The translations under genes and the position numbers were made by a program. Positions 1 through 14,800 of a stretch of DNA of 64,000 nucleotides are shown here, one piece after another. The stretch is from Cladopsammia gracilis (taxonomy: Eukaryota > Cnidaria > Anthozoa > Scleractinia > Dendrophylliidae). The stretch's first letter is position 1. The number at the start of each line of letters is the position of its first letter. The DNA lies in contig JAJGOT010000309.1 of assembly GCA_022457155.1 (NCBI GenBank), forward strand, positions 822,501 through 886,500, written 5' to 3'. The notes under the pieces were generated by a model. That model saw nothing but the letters and a program-made list of their open reading frames with translations, searched no databases and had not been told where the DNA came from.

Positions 1-890
1 AAGATAGGTGTACTGAAAATAGTTTTAAAATCGCAAATAATAACTAATCTATTACAGATCAGTAACCACATAAAATAGATATCAAGTGAGCTTATTAATT
101 CGCCAATGTAAAAAGATTGGATGTTAAAATGACACTGAAGATTTTTGCGAAAACTTTTAAGGAGAAACCAGAACCCCGCGCGAAGAATATTTTTTCCTAG
201 CAAATGCCTGAAGTTCTGGCTGAAAACACAATATCGTAATTAACGATTATTGAACTTACCGAAATACCGCAGAACAAATATCTGAAACAACAATAATGGA
301 AACCACAAAACTGCGGTCCTAGTGATTTTTTTTTTAAAATTCTTTGAATTTAAAAATGTCTGAGTATCTGTCATTTGTGGGAAGGCTGTTCCACTAGTGC
401 ATAATAAATAACAATTTTATTAACTTAAAAAATGAGTACGTAGCAGCGCTGAAAACGCGAACTTTACTACAGTAAAATCCCGCGTGTAAGAACCTAGTGG
501 TTTATGAACCTGCTAGCAGAAATTTGCCATTTAAGTACCCAGAAATAAAAGAACCTGTTTAGCCAAGCAAGATCAAGCAGGTTCTTATATGTGGGTTACA
601 GTTAAATTATGATAAACATTTTAACCATGGAGTTTAACTTTGAGATTGCAAATTAACATTACAAATTAATATACAACTCTTGTTGAAGAGATAAGACTAC
701 ATATACATTCTGTAATCAGTTTTGTTAGGCTTATTTATCATAATACAGTTGTGAATAAATACTGTATATTTAAGGACCAAACCCAAGTTTATTTATTTTT
801 CTGGTAATCTACAACTACTGTACATCTCCTTCATACAAATTAAGAACCTAGTTTTAATTAAAAGAACCTATAAGCCTAAATTGCCAATAA
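1..890. repeat. 0.9 kb direct duplication, copy 1
   Basis: Nearly identical to about 4691-5590, same orientation. It contains the left end of a MITE (inverted terminus CCCGCGTGTAAGAACCTA at about 478) but lacks that element's right end. No coding potential seen. Confidence 0.85.
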
Positions 891-1004
891 CTACCCCAAA
901 ATAACGATTAATTTCTTCCCGCTACGGTTAACAGAAATCTTAAAACTTAATTTTCATTGTTTTGAAAGGTTAAAAATTAATTTATATTTGAAAAAGTTTT
1001 AAAA

Positions 1005-1054
1005 ATATTAATTCCCATTGTTGCAGAGCAGGAGGTCTAGGGTTCGAACCCCGG

Positions 1055-1090
<36 letters not shown>

Positions 1091-1417
1091 TGAAGGTGCT
1101 GCCTTTGCTATGACATCGGCAAATGGTTAGACCTTCACGTGCTCGGATGACCACGTAGAAATGGCGGTCCCGTCTCCCATGGGGACGTAAAAGAGCCACT
1201 GATGACGTAACAAACCCTGGCTGTGGCCACCCTCAGTGTCACTTGTTCATGGGTGGGGTGGGTGAGATGAGATCAACAATGGACTGATAGCGGCTGCCTG
1301 CGGCGCCTTCATAAGCTGACGTCCGATCTCATTCTCATAAGTGTATGTATTAAAGCGCCATGAGACATGTGTGATATGTGCGCTATATAAGTCTTTGTAT
1401 TATTATATTATTATGTA
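1005..1417 (+). repeat. tRNA-derived SINE
   Basis: A perfect pol III B box (GGTTCGAACCC) sits at 1041-1051. It is followed by a non-tRNA body and a tail of ATT repeats ending near 1417, which is the layout of a tRNA-derived SINE. The A box is not clearly preserved. Confidence 0.6.
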
Positions 1418-2990
1418 AGGCCTTCGGACCATTCTGGGACAAGACACCAACTCACATAACAACATAACAGTCTTAACAAGAGATGGCAAATGACAGAATG
1501 TGGCTAGAAAGTTTTTTACGGTTAACATTTTTTTACGCCTAACGGCTAAATCGTAGGTTAGGGTTAGACCCTCTTATTATTGGAAAGAGGCGCTAAATGG
1601 AATAATGACTGGATTTTTAAACACCTGCGGGGGTGCCCATTAGTCGTATATGCGACTTGATTTGATCAATGGACTATTCATTAAATTAAAAAGGCATTTG
1701 TCACGGGAAGAAAGATAACATAAGATAACATCTTCTGTTCTCAAGTTCCTTGTTCACATCTCTTTATTTGTCTACAAATAGTCACTCCATCTTATCACAT
1801 GGACGCCTGTGTTCACCTTGTTTTTCAAAGAAATGTTTCTCAATCGACATCTTCTAGTCATGCATGTCAAATTGTCTCAATTGTTAACCAGTCAACTACG
1901 AACTATGTTTTTTTAATATTGTCTTGAGGCTCAATTCAAATTGTCGCCGCAGTCCTTTTGAGTCAAATTTGTGCAAGTATCTCTTGGGCGCATATATCAA
2001 AGCTAAATGGCGAGGTTAGCGCCTTCAGTGGAAACGCGTGATTAATCAAAATACCAGATAATTTAATTCGTTACTTGGAAGGTAAGTAATTTGGATGTTT
2101 TAATGTTCATGAATGCTTGAACAAAACACAACATGAAACGCTAATTCGTGCGTTGCGCATCAATAAGTTAGTACCTGATTTTCTTCCAAAGAACGTCAGT
2201 TTTAATTACTAATATGTCCATTTTGGTTAGGTTTTACTTGGGAAACATTGATGAGATAATAGCACAGAAAAACGTCCTGCTCGATAACTTTCATTTAGGC
2301 ACACTGGTTTTAGAAATTCGACCACAGACACGATGTTAGAACGAATAGATACTATTCAAGTTTAATTCTGTAAAGATAATGTTATATTTTGTAATGTTTA
2401 ATTTTTATCTTCATCGTTGTTTTTGCATGGTGTTGTCTGGCGAATTAATGAATGAATACGTGTTTACAAAAGACAAACTACTGCATTAATTACGGAGTGA
2501 AGCAATTTGGTTTTCTAATGATAACTTATCATTCGTGTCAAGATCTTAGTCATGCTTTATAGACACCTATTCATCGTCTCCTAAAATACATAAACGCCAG
2601 ACAAAACCATCTTAGTCAAGGGTACTAATTAAGACACTTTGCACAATTTTGCGGCGCAACTCGAAAATGAAATTTGTGAACAGCTAACTCTAGAAACGTA
2701 ACCTTTGAAATACTCCATATTGAACAATTAAATTGTCAGCGAAATAAGATGTTTGAAATGATGCACCCAATTAAATACCCGGACAATAGTTGTAAGAAGT
2801 TATCACGTGTGATGCTTAACTTGATCGGTCTGTCCTTAGAATTAAGCTACTTCATTTTGTTTTTATTTTCCGTAAAACCTTGAATGGTGTAAACCTGGGC
2901 TAACTATTGAGTCTCAGGAAAAAGTTTTTCAGTAATTTTACGTGTTCCCGTTTTCATAATACTCATAATGCTGTACAAAGTTATTATTGC
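1418..2990. other. Intergenic, nothing recognised
   Basis: AT-rich sequence without a supportable ORF, RNA gene or obvious repeat. Confidence 0.5.
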
Positions 2991-3019
2991 TTTGCTAAAT
3001 GTGAAATCTTTAAATGTGA

Positions 3020-4030
3020 CCACATAGTATTACCTTCTTGTGGTACTGTTGACTATGCTGTACAAGTGCAGGTTCTAACTTTTGAGTCAGCGAATTTCTG
3101 TGGATGAAATCCTACTGTGGCCATTCATGAAAGCTACTAAGCAGTACTTTCCTGTGGTGCTGTTTATTATGCTGTACAAGGTTGTTCTAACTTTTGAGTC
3201 TGCGAGTTTCTGTGGATGAAATCCTAGTGTGACCATTCATGAAAGCTACTGAGCAGTACATTCCTGTGGTGCTGTTTATTATGCTGCACAAGGTTGTTCT
3301 AACTTTTGAGTCTGCGAGTTTCTGTGGATGAAATCCTAGTGTGGCCATTCATGAAAGCTACTGAGCAGTACTTTCCTGTGGTGCTGTTTATTTTGCTGTA
3401 CAAGGTAGTTCTAACTTTTGCGTCTGCGAGTTTCTGTGGATGAAATCCTAGTGTGACCATTCATGAAAGCTACTGAGGAGTACTTTTCTGTGGTACTGTT
3501 TATTTTGCTGTAAAAGGTGGTTCTAACTTTTGAGTCTGCGAGTTTCTGTGGATGAAATCCTAGTGTGGCCATTCATGAAAGCTACTGAGCAGTACTTTCC
3601 TGTGGTGCTGTTTATTATGCTGCACAAGGTTGTTCTAACTTTTGAGTCTGCGAGTTTCTGTGGATGAAATCCTAGTGTGGCCATTCATGAAAGCTACTGA
3701 GCAGTACTTTCCTGTGGTGTTGTTTATTACGCTGTACAAGGTGGTTCTTACTTTTGATACTGTGGATGAAATCCTAAAGTGTGACCATTCATGAAAGCTG
3801 CTGCGCAGTACTTCCCTGTGGTACTGTTTATTATGCTGTAAAAGGTGGTTCTAACTTTTGCGTCTGTGGATAAAATCCAAAAGTGTGACCATTCAAATAA
3901 AGGCTATTGAGCAGTACTTTCCTGTGGTACTGTTCCTTATTCTGTACAAGAGGTGGTTGTAGCTTCTGAGTCTGTGGATGAAATCCTAAAGTGTGAAGCC
4001 ACTGAACAGTACTTTCCAGTGGAACTCTTT
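3020..4030. repeat. Satellite array, about 112-bp unit, about 9 copies
   Basis: Tandem units share CATTCATGAAAGCTACTGAG, TACTTTCCTGTGGT and TCTAACTTTTGAGTCTG blocks at a spacing of about 112 bases. Copies diverge towards the right end. Reverse-complement relatives lie at 7905-8000, 25800-25985 and 30690-30785. Confidence 0.85.
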
Positions 4031-4690
4031 GCTTTTCAGAAGTATACAGAATGGAATTCGAGAAATAACTGAAATTTTTATTTTGGCCACTAACTTGCAT
4101 GATCTCGAGTCTGCACCAAGTCATGCAGGGAGCTGACAATAGAAAACAATAGGACTGAAAGCAGACGTATTGATACCGAAGGATGAAAAAATTATTGAGT
4201 GACGCTTGAATAAGGATGATGATGTTGAATTAAACTAGTTTTAATTATCAGTCTATGTTTGTGCTCTTTGCTTTTCCTTGCTGCTAACTTCATTGCTATA
4301 ATCGCATGATCAGTTGGAGGGCATGATCGTCTATTTTCGTCGGAGTTGATGCCGGGCGCTGTGAGGCGTAGCGACTCCCACAACGAAGGCGTACTGATTA
4401 TAAAAAAAAAAAAGTAACAAGTCGAACTACTATGTCTGCTATGTGCATTTTTGATTGTTTCGGAAATTGGAAGCTGGGTAACTTAAGCCGTAAAGGTACA
4501 TGCATAACTCCTATCATTTGCATGACTTAACATAACTTACATACACCGTTATACATTATAATCACTAAGGTTTAGCATGGATGTTACTTATTTATATTAT
4601 GCGCCTATTTGAACGAAGGTTGTTGTCTTGTAAAATGTATACGATAAGATGTTTAGGATAACATAAGATTTAGTAATACACGGTAAAAGT

Positions 4691-5651
4691 AAGATAGGTG
4701 TAAAATAGTTTTAAAATCGCAAATAATAACTAATCTATTACAGATCAGTAACCACATAAAATAGATATCAAGTGAGCTTATTAATTCGCCAATGTAAAAA
4801 GATTGGATGTTAAAATGACACTGAAGATTTTTGCGAAAACTTTTAAGGAGAAACCAGAACCCCGCGCGAAGAATATTTTTTCCTAGCAAATGCCTGAAGT
4901 TCTGGCTGAAAACACAATATCGTAATTAACGATTATTGAACTTACCGAAATACCGCAGAACAAATATCTGAAACAACAATAATGGAAACCACAAAACTGC
5001 GGTCCTAGTGATTTTTTTTTTTAAATTCTTTGAATTTAAAAATGTCTGAGTATCTGTCATTTGTGGGAAGGCTGTTCCACTAGTGCATAATAAATAACAA
5101 TTTTATTAACTTAAAAAATGAGTACGTAGCAGCGCTGAAAAAGCGAACTTTACTACAGTAAAATCCCGCGTGTAAGAACCTAGTGGTTTATGAACCTGCT
5201 AGCAGAAATTTGCCATTTAAGTACCCAAAAATAAAAGAACCTGTTTAGCCAAGCAAGATCAAGCAGGTTCTTATATGTGGGTTACAGTTAAATTATGATA
5301 AACATTTTAACCAAGGAGTTTGACTTTGAGATTGCAAATTAATATTACAAATTAATATACAACTCTTGTTGAAGAGATAAGACTACATATACATTCTTTA
5401 ATCAGTTTTGTTAGGCTTATTTATCATAATACAGTTGTGATTGAATGCTGTATATTTAAGGACCAAACCCAAGTTTATTTATTTTTCTGGTAATCTTCAA
5501 CTACTGTACATCTCCTTCATAGAAATTAAGAACCTAATTTTAATTAAAAGAATCTACTAAGCCTAAATTGCCAATAACTACCCCAAAATACAAGAACCTA
5601 TTTTGCCAGACTTCAAAAAATGTAGGTTCTTACACGCGGGTTTTTACTGTA
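4691..5651. repeat. 0.9 kb direct duplication, copy 2, with a complete MITE
   Basis: Repeats bases 1-890 and then continues to a full inverted terminus. The MITE spans 5154-5651, with ends TACAGTAAAATCCCGCGTGT and its reverse complement (about 28 bp) flanked by TA. Confidence 0.8.
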
Positions 5652-5877
5652 TTTTTTGGGTGATGTCTTGTGTTTAATTTGACGAATGATTTGGATGGTA
5701 TATAAGGTTATTTTTCCTGTTTCTGCCGTTTTCATTTTCGCTAACCGTTTTAAGAGTTTTTTTATTTTACTGCTTTTGCTGTTTTACCATTTTATGTTTA
5801 ACATTTAAATATTTCTCTTATGAAAGAAACTATAATAAACAAACGAATAACCATACAATTTGCCTTAGATTTTTGAA

Positions 5878-8800
5878 ATGGATAAGGCGAAGAAAGTGAG
5901 TTTCCAGGACTCCACGGCCACTCAGCCAGAGGAAAAAGAACTGTTGGTAGTGGTCAAAGACAACGCCAGCGAAAAACGGCGGCGGAAGAGATCTCGCATG
6001 ACTAGCACGGTTTCCATGGAAACTGACAAAGAAGAAGAAGCGGAAAAGAACACTCTTGTGCGCACAGATTCGATTGTAAGTCACTAGAGTATCAGTCCCT
6101 CTTTAGGGGAGGGGGAGGGGCGGAGGAGAGGGAGCGGGAGGGGGATGGGTAAGTATGCTAAAATCACAGGGGTTGAAATTTAATAAAGTCCGCTTCAGTC
6201 AAATCGACTATTAACGGCGTTCGTGCGAAGTTTGAATTTTTTCAAAATTTTGCACAGCTAGATCATGAATCACTTTCGTCAGATGTCTTGTCTTTCCAAG
6301 CGTCTTGAAAAGTAAGACACTTGAAAGAATACCAGATTTTAGAGAGTTGGTTCTCGTAACTCGACATGGGGTCAATGTCTGTTAGTTTGAAAATACTGAA
6401 GATGAATCAAATTATATTTCCTTACTAACGCTTCAGTGGTTAGCCATTCCCCAAGGGTGACCGAATTTTTCAGGTTTCACTCTACATTGTGCAAAATTTA
6501 ACGGGGTAAGGGAGTGATGTGGTTGTATTGTTCGTTGACCAAAGATGTTCAAAACGTCATGAATTAGCTTTTGCTCAGTATTTCTGAGTGGCTGTGCTCT
6601 TTTTCTTTCACAGCTATTTCCTTTTAATGATTTCTGTACTTTTGTAATAAGAGCACAATAAAGATTGTTGTTGTTGTTGTTGTTGTTGTTTTATAGAAAA
6701 ACGCTAAATCAGACAGACTTCACCACCTTATCCTAACCGGGAATGAAGAAGAAGCAGTGAAACTTATTCATAAAGGAAATGGTACGTAAGGTGATCAAGT
6801 CTTGAGTGGCTTGAAACAAGAAGAAAAAATATTTTTTAAAAAAACTAAAAAACAGATAGCTATAAATCAAAATACTTTGTCACATTGCGCGCAAAAACCT
6901 CAACGTGCGTTCACTCTTTTTAACATTGTGCTAAACGAATTTAACTTCTACCACTCCAGCCTTGTGTGATATTTATGTCAGGATGTCTCTGGCAGTTAAG
7001 GGGTTAAGTGCTAACAGAGAAAACAAATTGCAGGCTGAACATTGGTTCAAGTGACCTTTGCTTTTCTTTTCACGCATCCTTAAGATATAAACCGTCAAGA
7101 CAAATCAGGGAAGACTCCACTGCACACCGCCATCCTTTCAAAACAGTTCAGGATTGTCGAAGAGCTGCTGAAAAATGATGTTGACGTCGCTATAACTGAC
7201 GACGCAGACGACACGCCTCTGCACGCCGCCGTTCATGTGGGCAGCGAGAGACTGGTACAGGTGAGTAAGCGTTTTGATTTTCGGGTTCATCGGAATTAAG
7301 TCGGAAATCTTCGGAAAACTTCAGGTGATCTAGAGGGGACTTTTCGGGTGACCCTCATAGATCATAGAAATGCCTCAGATGACTATAGACAGCAGTTGGA
7401 GCTAAGAAGAGAGGGAAAATAACCGGGAGTGAAGCGTATGACAACAGAAATTTTGAAAGTATCCCTTCCCCCACCCCCCCCCCCCCTCCCGCTCCCCGCT
7501 GAAACGATAAATATAAAAAAAGTCTTTTAATTCATTGAAAAATGAATGTATTTTCACAGGAGCTTATTAAGCTCCTGATTTTCAGGAATAATACCATCAA
7601 CATCGGTCGGCTGCGGTACAGGTGACTGTAAGCTTCCTCCAGTTATTCGGTTTTTTGTTTCATTTCTTTATAAGACTCTTCTTCAGCGTGGCGGATGCGA
7701 CGTTTATGCTCTGGGACGAAACGCGGCGACTCCTCTTCATCTCGCCGCGGAGATGGACAACGCCGCCATCTGCAAGATTTTGGTAAGATTGGTCACTTTC
7801 AATCAATTTTATTGAGTGAGTGTTATTACATTAAGAATTTAGTTAACATGAAATATATGATGTATTGAATATGATGATGATGTAAAATATTGAAAAAAAA
7901 AAAATTGTACCATGCAAACGTGCTGCCATATAGATTCCATTTGAATGGTCACCTTAGGATTCCGTCCACACACTCAAATTTGGAACTACACTACATGTCT
8001 TCATTATTGACTCTGGGAATGGTGAGTGACACAGTTTGTGCTTGGGTGGTCTGTGGAACTCTCTACAAAAACCGTACTGGTGTGTTTGGGTATTATTGAC
8101 TATGGGAATAATGAGTGACACAGTTTGTGCTTGGGTGGCCTGTGGAACTCTTTACAAAAATCGTACTGGTGTGTTTCGGTATTATAGGTTGAACACAGAG
8201 CCAGTATATCTCCACCGGACGGTGACAAAATGACACCTGTTGGCCGAGCAGTCGAGAGAGGAGCCAGCAAGGCTGCACGGTATCTGTTCCAGATTGGTAA
8301 GTCACACTGCAGTTGGTAACGGAAATAAAACCAAATCCAATCGTGACTGACTCGCACGTGTTTTCTTGCGTACACGTACTTGCTCCGAATTCAGATTGGT
8401 TCAGTGTATTGTCTTTTATTAATCGCGTTTGGAGTTGGCAAAGTTTTACAACTGACCATTCCCTAACTAAAATGGCCGGACACAGTTTTGATAGGTTGTG
8501 AGTATATGTCATTCGTTAGGGGATTATGTGAGAAAGGTTGCAGCTTAGAAGCTGAAATTTGGCAAAAGGAAAATATGGTGATGGAAGATTTTAATTAACG
8601 GCTAAAATTTGCGCTTTGAGCTGTTCCATGGCAACGTGGATGATTGAAGCATTGCATACAGCTTACATCTTGGTTCGACCAGGTTTTATTCAAATTTTAT
8701 TCAAAAACATAGCTGCCCAGTCAATATTGATCATGTCAAAGAATTCCTTTGTTAGACTTCTGTGTTAAAGTTTTCATTATTTAAAATGCGATTCAAATAA

Positions 8801-11800
8801 GAATTGTGACAAATTGCATGAAATTTAATGAGTGAATTTTGAGAAATTGTCGTTTGTGTACATTGTTTACAATACGGATCTGTCTCACATTCTCTCTAAA
8901 AACCCGCGCCGTGACGCGAATTGCCTCTGATCCCCCGCGAAACTGCGTTCGGCCACCTTAATGGTCCGCCTTACTCCTCATCAAAATTATTAAGAAAACT
9001 TCTGGAGGGATTGGCGTTCTGAGACGTGTAAGGCATCTCATACCTTATCATACTTTAATTATGATGTACTACTCCCTTGTACTACCATATTTCGATTATT
9101 GTAGTATAGTGTGGGGGAGTTGTGGGTAAGGGATGTGTAACAGACTCCAGACCCTCCAAAACAGAGCTGCTAGGGTAATAACCTCCTCTAACTACGATAG
9201 ACGATCAGTTGAGATACTGGATGAACTTGGGTGGGATAACCTTGAGACAGGAAGGTCAAGGCAACTAACCATAATAATGTATAAATTGAAAAATCGAAAT
9301 GAACCTGATCATTTGGCTCAAATTTTCAATAGTACAAACTCTATGTATTCTTACAATATGAGAAGCTCAACACATAATTTATTTGTACCAAGACCGTATA
9401 CTGAGGCTGGAAAAAATAGCTTCCACTACTGAGGGGCGGTTCTCTGGAATAGACTATCAAATACTTTTAAAGGACAGACAAGCCTGAAATCGTTTATTTC
9501 ACATTTGTAATTTAGTCCAATTGTAACGACCATATTTATCTAATATTGTATTTTATATTGCATGATTTTTGCACGGCTCTCTAGAAGAGCATTTTTATGA
9601 ATGGGATTCCGTGATTAAATAAAGATGATTGATTGATTGTGAATGATTGATTGATTGACTATCACAGCTGAAGAGAAGCAAGGTTCCATGGAGGAGCTGA
9701 TGTATGATGTTGATATTGATGGCGGCTCACTTATTCACCTGGCCGCTAACAGTGGCGTGTTAGAGGTAAGTTCCATAAGTGCCTTTCCTTTAAACTCCTG
9801 ATAAGTGACATAAAACAAGTAAGCAGGGTATAAATGAAGGGGGGGAGGGGGGTAAAAATTGTAAACCGTTGTATATTATGTTTTTGATATCAATTAATCA
9901 ATTAACTTTATTTCAGCACGGTAAAACGGCTCAGTAAAACTGTTTTTCAGATATTGTTTCTTGTGTCATTTTGTTAGGTGGTGGAGTTATGTGTGGAGCA
10001 TGGAGCTCGTATAAGACAACCGAGGGTAACTTCTTAAATGAATAATAACTTAACTGCTTCTGTCAATAGAAAGATGATGTCTTACTTCACCTTATCACTG
10101 TTTCTAAAATGATTCAGAAGACAGCCAAATTATATGGATTATTTATTTAAGCTTGCTCATGGTTGTGTTGCTTCCAACATAAACTGCGGCACTTCGCCAT
10201 ATAATTTGCAAGGTTTGATAACCTGTCTCTTAACTGTGGCTGTATTGTGTGTTATTAATCGGGCAGAACGCCAAGTGTGCCCGATTTATAAATTCACTTT
10301 GTTTCGATTTTGAGATAAGAGTTTAGATGAATGGTTTCACATTTAGAAACATATATCATGCTGTAGCGTTTACCGAAGCCTTGAATAATCCATTTGAAGC
10401 TAGTCCACAGTCTTCCATACTGAGTTTGAAGTCTACAAATCGGTTTTAATTTTCATAATGAGTTTGAAGTCCACAGATCGGTTTTAATTTTCCATACTGA
10501 GTTTGAAGTCCACAGATCGGTTTTAATTTTCCATACTGAGTTTGAAGTCCACAGATCGGTTTTAATTTTCCATACTGAGTTTGAAGTCTACAGATCGGTT
10601 TTAATTTTCCATACTGAGTTTGAAGTCTACAGATCGGTTTTAATTTTCCATACTGAGTTTGAAGTCCACAGATCGGTTTTAATTTTCCATACTGAGTTTG
10701 AAGTCCACAGGTCGGTTTTAATTTTCCATACTGAGTTTGAAGTCCACAGATTGGTTTTAATTTTCCATGCCGAGTTTGATGTCCACAAATCGGTTTTAAT
10801 TTCCATACTGAGTTTGAAGTCCACTGATTGGTTTTAATTTTCCATACTGAATTTGAAGTCAAAGAATTGGCATAAAGTGACGTCATATCACTTCACATAG
10901 CAATTTCAAGGTCATAAGAGATAGCAACTAATTGATTTTCAATCTGTCACAACTCGTTTTGTAGTTTATTATTTTAAACGAGAACTCTACGAGTTGTGAA
11001 ACCGGGCTTTAAGAATTCGAAGCATAGCCAGTAGAGTAACTGCTCCACAATCGAAGATTCACATATCGAAACATATCAATTAAAACGAACTTACATTATT
11101 GCCGGATTTGGCGAGAGTTCCGATGGATAACGATTTTCGTTTCTTTATTTCAGAAGAACAGATAAATGGACCTTGTATGCACGAGTGATTGCGAAAGGCT
11201 GATTCAAAGTTTCAAATGACGTAGTAACGTGCGTGACGGATCACCTTGTGTGACCGGAGAAACGACTGTGAAACAAATCATAACAACTGGATTAGTTCTC
11301 GTGCCTTCAGTAGGGTGACACTTGCAAGACCCTAGAAGCCTGATTTTACTTCTCGTAGAGTTATTGTTAATCGTTCTATTTATACACTTTGTCTATTTAA
11401 CAAACATTACGACAACATCGTCATATATATTTGCCAGGTCTCACAACCGTTTTTTTAACTACCATTCAATTGTTTTATGAAACGTTCTTTTTGTTATTAC
11501 CGTTAAATATATTTTTTGTTCAACAGAGATCAGACAAGATTACAGCATTTCATATGGCGTGCGAACAGGGGTCAATGTCGATTGTTAAATATTTGGTCAG
11601 TAAAGACCCCGCGATCTGTAGAATAACTCTTGTTGACTTCAAAGGCAAGACACCACTTCACTTGGCTGCGGGCAAAAACCACGCACATGTTGTGGCGTTT
11701 TTATTGGAGAATGTAAGTGTCCTGTTGAAATACTGGACAACGTTTAGTTGTAAGGAATGTTGCTTCAGTCACTTTTTCATACAAAATGGCCTATGGTGCC

Positions 11801-14800
11801 TGCGCAGAGCGCGAAAGCACGCATCCTCCAAGGCTATTGAATGTAAGACGAATCAATCATTTAAGCAAACAAGCAAGTAAAAAACAAAACAAGAAAACAA
11901 GCATGTAAATGCAATAACAAGCAATAAGCAAGAACCTAGTAAAAGCATGTTATTGTAAATTTTAGTTACTGTAGAATTCGTTTTTCCTCGTTCTAACTTT
12001 TTTTGTAATTTGTAATGCGCAATATAAGTAATAAACCAAATAAAAACCAAGCACGCAGATAAGTGAATAAGCAAATTAAACAAGTATATAATCAAGGAAA
12101 TAGACTAGTGAACGAGAGAGAGAGAGTGAAGGGGAGTAAGTAAGCATTTGATCACTCAATACTCAACAAAGTAAATGTAGATGCTTTCTCTAATCAAAGT
12201 TTACTTCATCGCTAACTTATTTATTGCAATCTAGGGAGCAGCACTGGACCCAAAGGACGATGAGAGACGTACACCGCTGTACTTGGCAGCGAGTTACGGC
12301 GCAGAAAGAGTGGTCAAGCTATTGATGGAAATAGGTGCTGACGTCACCATCAGGGATACTACGCTTAAATCTGTGCTTCATGCTGCAGTGGGTGATGCAA
12401 AGTCTATGGAATATTTGCTGCAGGTGAAGTATGTTAAATGCTTGTTACTGTTTTTACTGAGGTAAGATGGGTTGGAAGAAGAGGCAGCGTGGTTTGCAAA
12501 GATGGTGGTACGTGAAGACGCCTTGTCGTTAAACCACTGCGGCAATAGTGATGATGTTGTTGATGGTGATGATGATGATGACGATGATTATGGTGATAAT
12601 GATGATGATGGTGATGATGATGACGATGATGATGATGATAAAGGTGATGAGGTTCTTTCACCTGATGGAGATGCAAACGAAGAGATCCCGTGAGAGGTGT
12701 GGTAGGTGTTGCCCTTCTCGAGTGGGACTCGATGTTCACAACAAACGCTGTTCTCTGAACTATGATAACCAAGGATACTAATATATGGTCTCTTGAGACT
12801 GAAATCTATTCGTGGGAGATAACATTTTTAAATAAAAATAATAATTATCATTTATATAGGGCACATATCTATAATTCAAGGCGCTTTACAATCAAATAGC
12901 AAAATATAAAAACTTACATCAACGCCTAATCCTTATATAGAATGTAAATGCATATAAAATGCAGTAAGAAAATAGAATACTAAAAATATAATAATTAATT
13001 AAAGTCAATAATAAAATCACTTGTTTGTCAGGAACTGTTGAAATAAATAAGTTTTTAATCCTATTACAAATAAGTGATCCCATATGGGCCTCCATTGCAA
13101 GCTTACAAAGTTTTACTATGAGAAATCGGAAATGGTCTGAAATTAAAAATACTGACCAGTTTTCTTTTTTCTTCGACCGACAAAATGCACTGCTAATCCA
13201 CGAAATAAATTCACGAGGCTGAGAAAGGGTGTTACCTGCTATTGTCATTATCGTCGCCATTTTATCACCATCATTATAAAAATGAAATTATAAATCAATT
13301 GGAATTTCAGTGGAATCCACGAGGTGGCTCTTATGTCTACTGTTTCCGGATCGAATTGGAATTTTCAAACGTTGGTTTTTGTGGAGGGTGGAAAAACAGG
13401 AGAAAAATCCTCGAGGCAAGGATGAGAACCAACAACAAACTCAAGACCGGAAGACACCGGGGCCGGGAATCGATTGGTGACTCCAAGACATTGTTGTCGT
13501 ATCACAGTCGCTGTAGTCCAGAGACTTGTTCTTTTCTTGCATAAGGTTCTACCTCAATGCAGTTGTACGTTGTACTCTCTACATCTACATTTACATTTTA
13601 TTGAGTGGTTGACTTGCCATGCTGCGTAATCAGCACAGGCTGAAGCTGTCTTACCAACGCTTATAACAGTGGTTGATCCATGTGAGAGGCTCGGGAGTCA
13701 CGCATCAACCCTCCCCCCCCCTCCCCCCATTTCGCCCCAAGGGCTGAAAATCTTTTTCTCTTCGCCCCCACCCCCTTATTTACTCCAGGCACTCCCCTTT
13801 TTCGATGGTGTCTGGATCTGCTATACTTTTGACTATACTTAAAGAAGCAGATTCCTATATTAATATTGACGAGATTATCTTTAAAGTTAAATAAAAAGGT
13901 AATTAATTAATATTTTCACAATTCTCTTTCTTTTATTTCAATCACTTGTTTCTTTTTTCCTTTTTGTTTCTTCTTTTTTTTCTATTGTTTGATCTTTTCT
14001 TTTTATTTCAACAAATTGCTGTGTGTAGCGATTTCTAATCATGTAATTAATTTCACTGGCCTGCCAAGATTAGCTTTTGTTACCTGCAGGCCAGTATTAT
14101 AAATTCTATAATAACTGACTAATACAGATTTTTGTTGTTGTTGTTGTTGCTATTGAATAAGGTTTGCTCACAAGTCGATCTGAAGCCATGTACAGTTCAC
14201 TAATAATCATGTCAAATTCTGTGCCTTTATTAGTCGAAGATTTGGGTGATGGTTAGAAATCCTCATGTATTTTTTTAATCATAAATTAGAGTCCCGCGGC
14301 TGCCGCTCTCATCGTTGAAAAAGATGTTGAAGGGTTCACACCTGTTCACTACGCAGCCAAACGAGGAGACGTTAAGGTATTTATACTTTTATTTACGTTT
14401 TTTAACCAATTTTAACTTTTTTACTTTTATTTACACTTTTTATTGTTATTGTTATTTTTCTTTGTCCGATGCTCGTGACAGGATGAGCATTACATCTCTT
14501 TCATTTCATTACCGCGCTTAAATTTTACCATCGTTTTTAATTATCACCTCACATGATGATGTCGACATTGCTGATCATCGTTATATCTGTTTCTATTTTT
14601 CATTTTCTTAACAGAATGTAAAGTTGCTTGTAGCTAAAAACAGGGCGTCATCAAGTGTGTTATCCAACAATTTAGATACCCCAATTCACGTGGCGGCAAG
14701 GTAGGTGTTCCTTAATAGACCAATTTCGATATATTAAAATTCATACTTGGCTCCGAGGCTTGGGGGAATAAAACAAAAGAAATGAATAATTCAACGCTGA

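Noticed and set aside
1037..1060. tRNA gene
   Set aside because: Only the B box is intact; no cloverleaf or A box, and a SINE body with an ATT tail follows.
10446..10886. 146-codon repetitive frame
   Set aside because: Produced by a 39-bp (13-codon) minisatellite.
12434..12781. Asp-, His- and Met-rich frames
   Set aside because: Translations of a GAT microsatellite.
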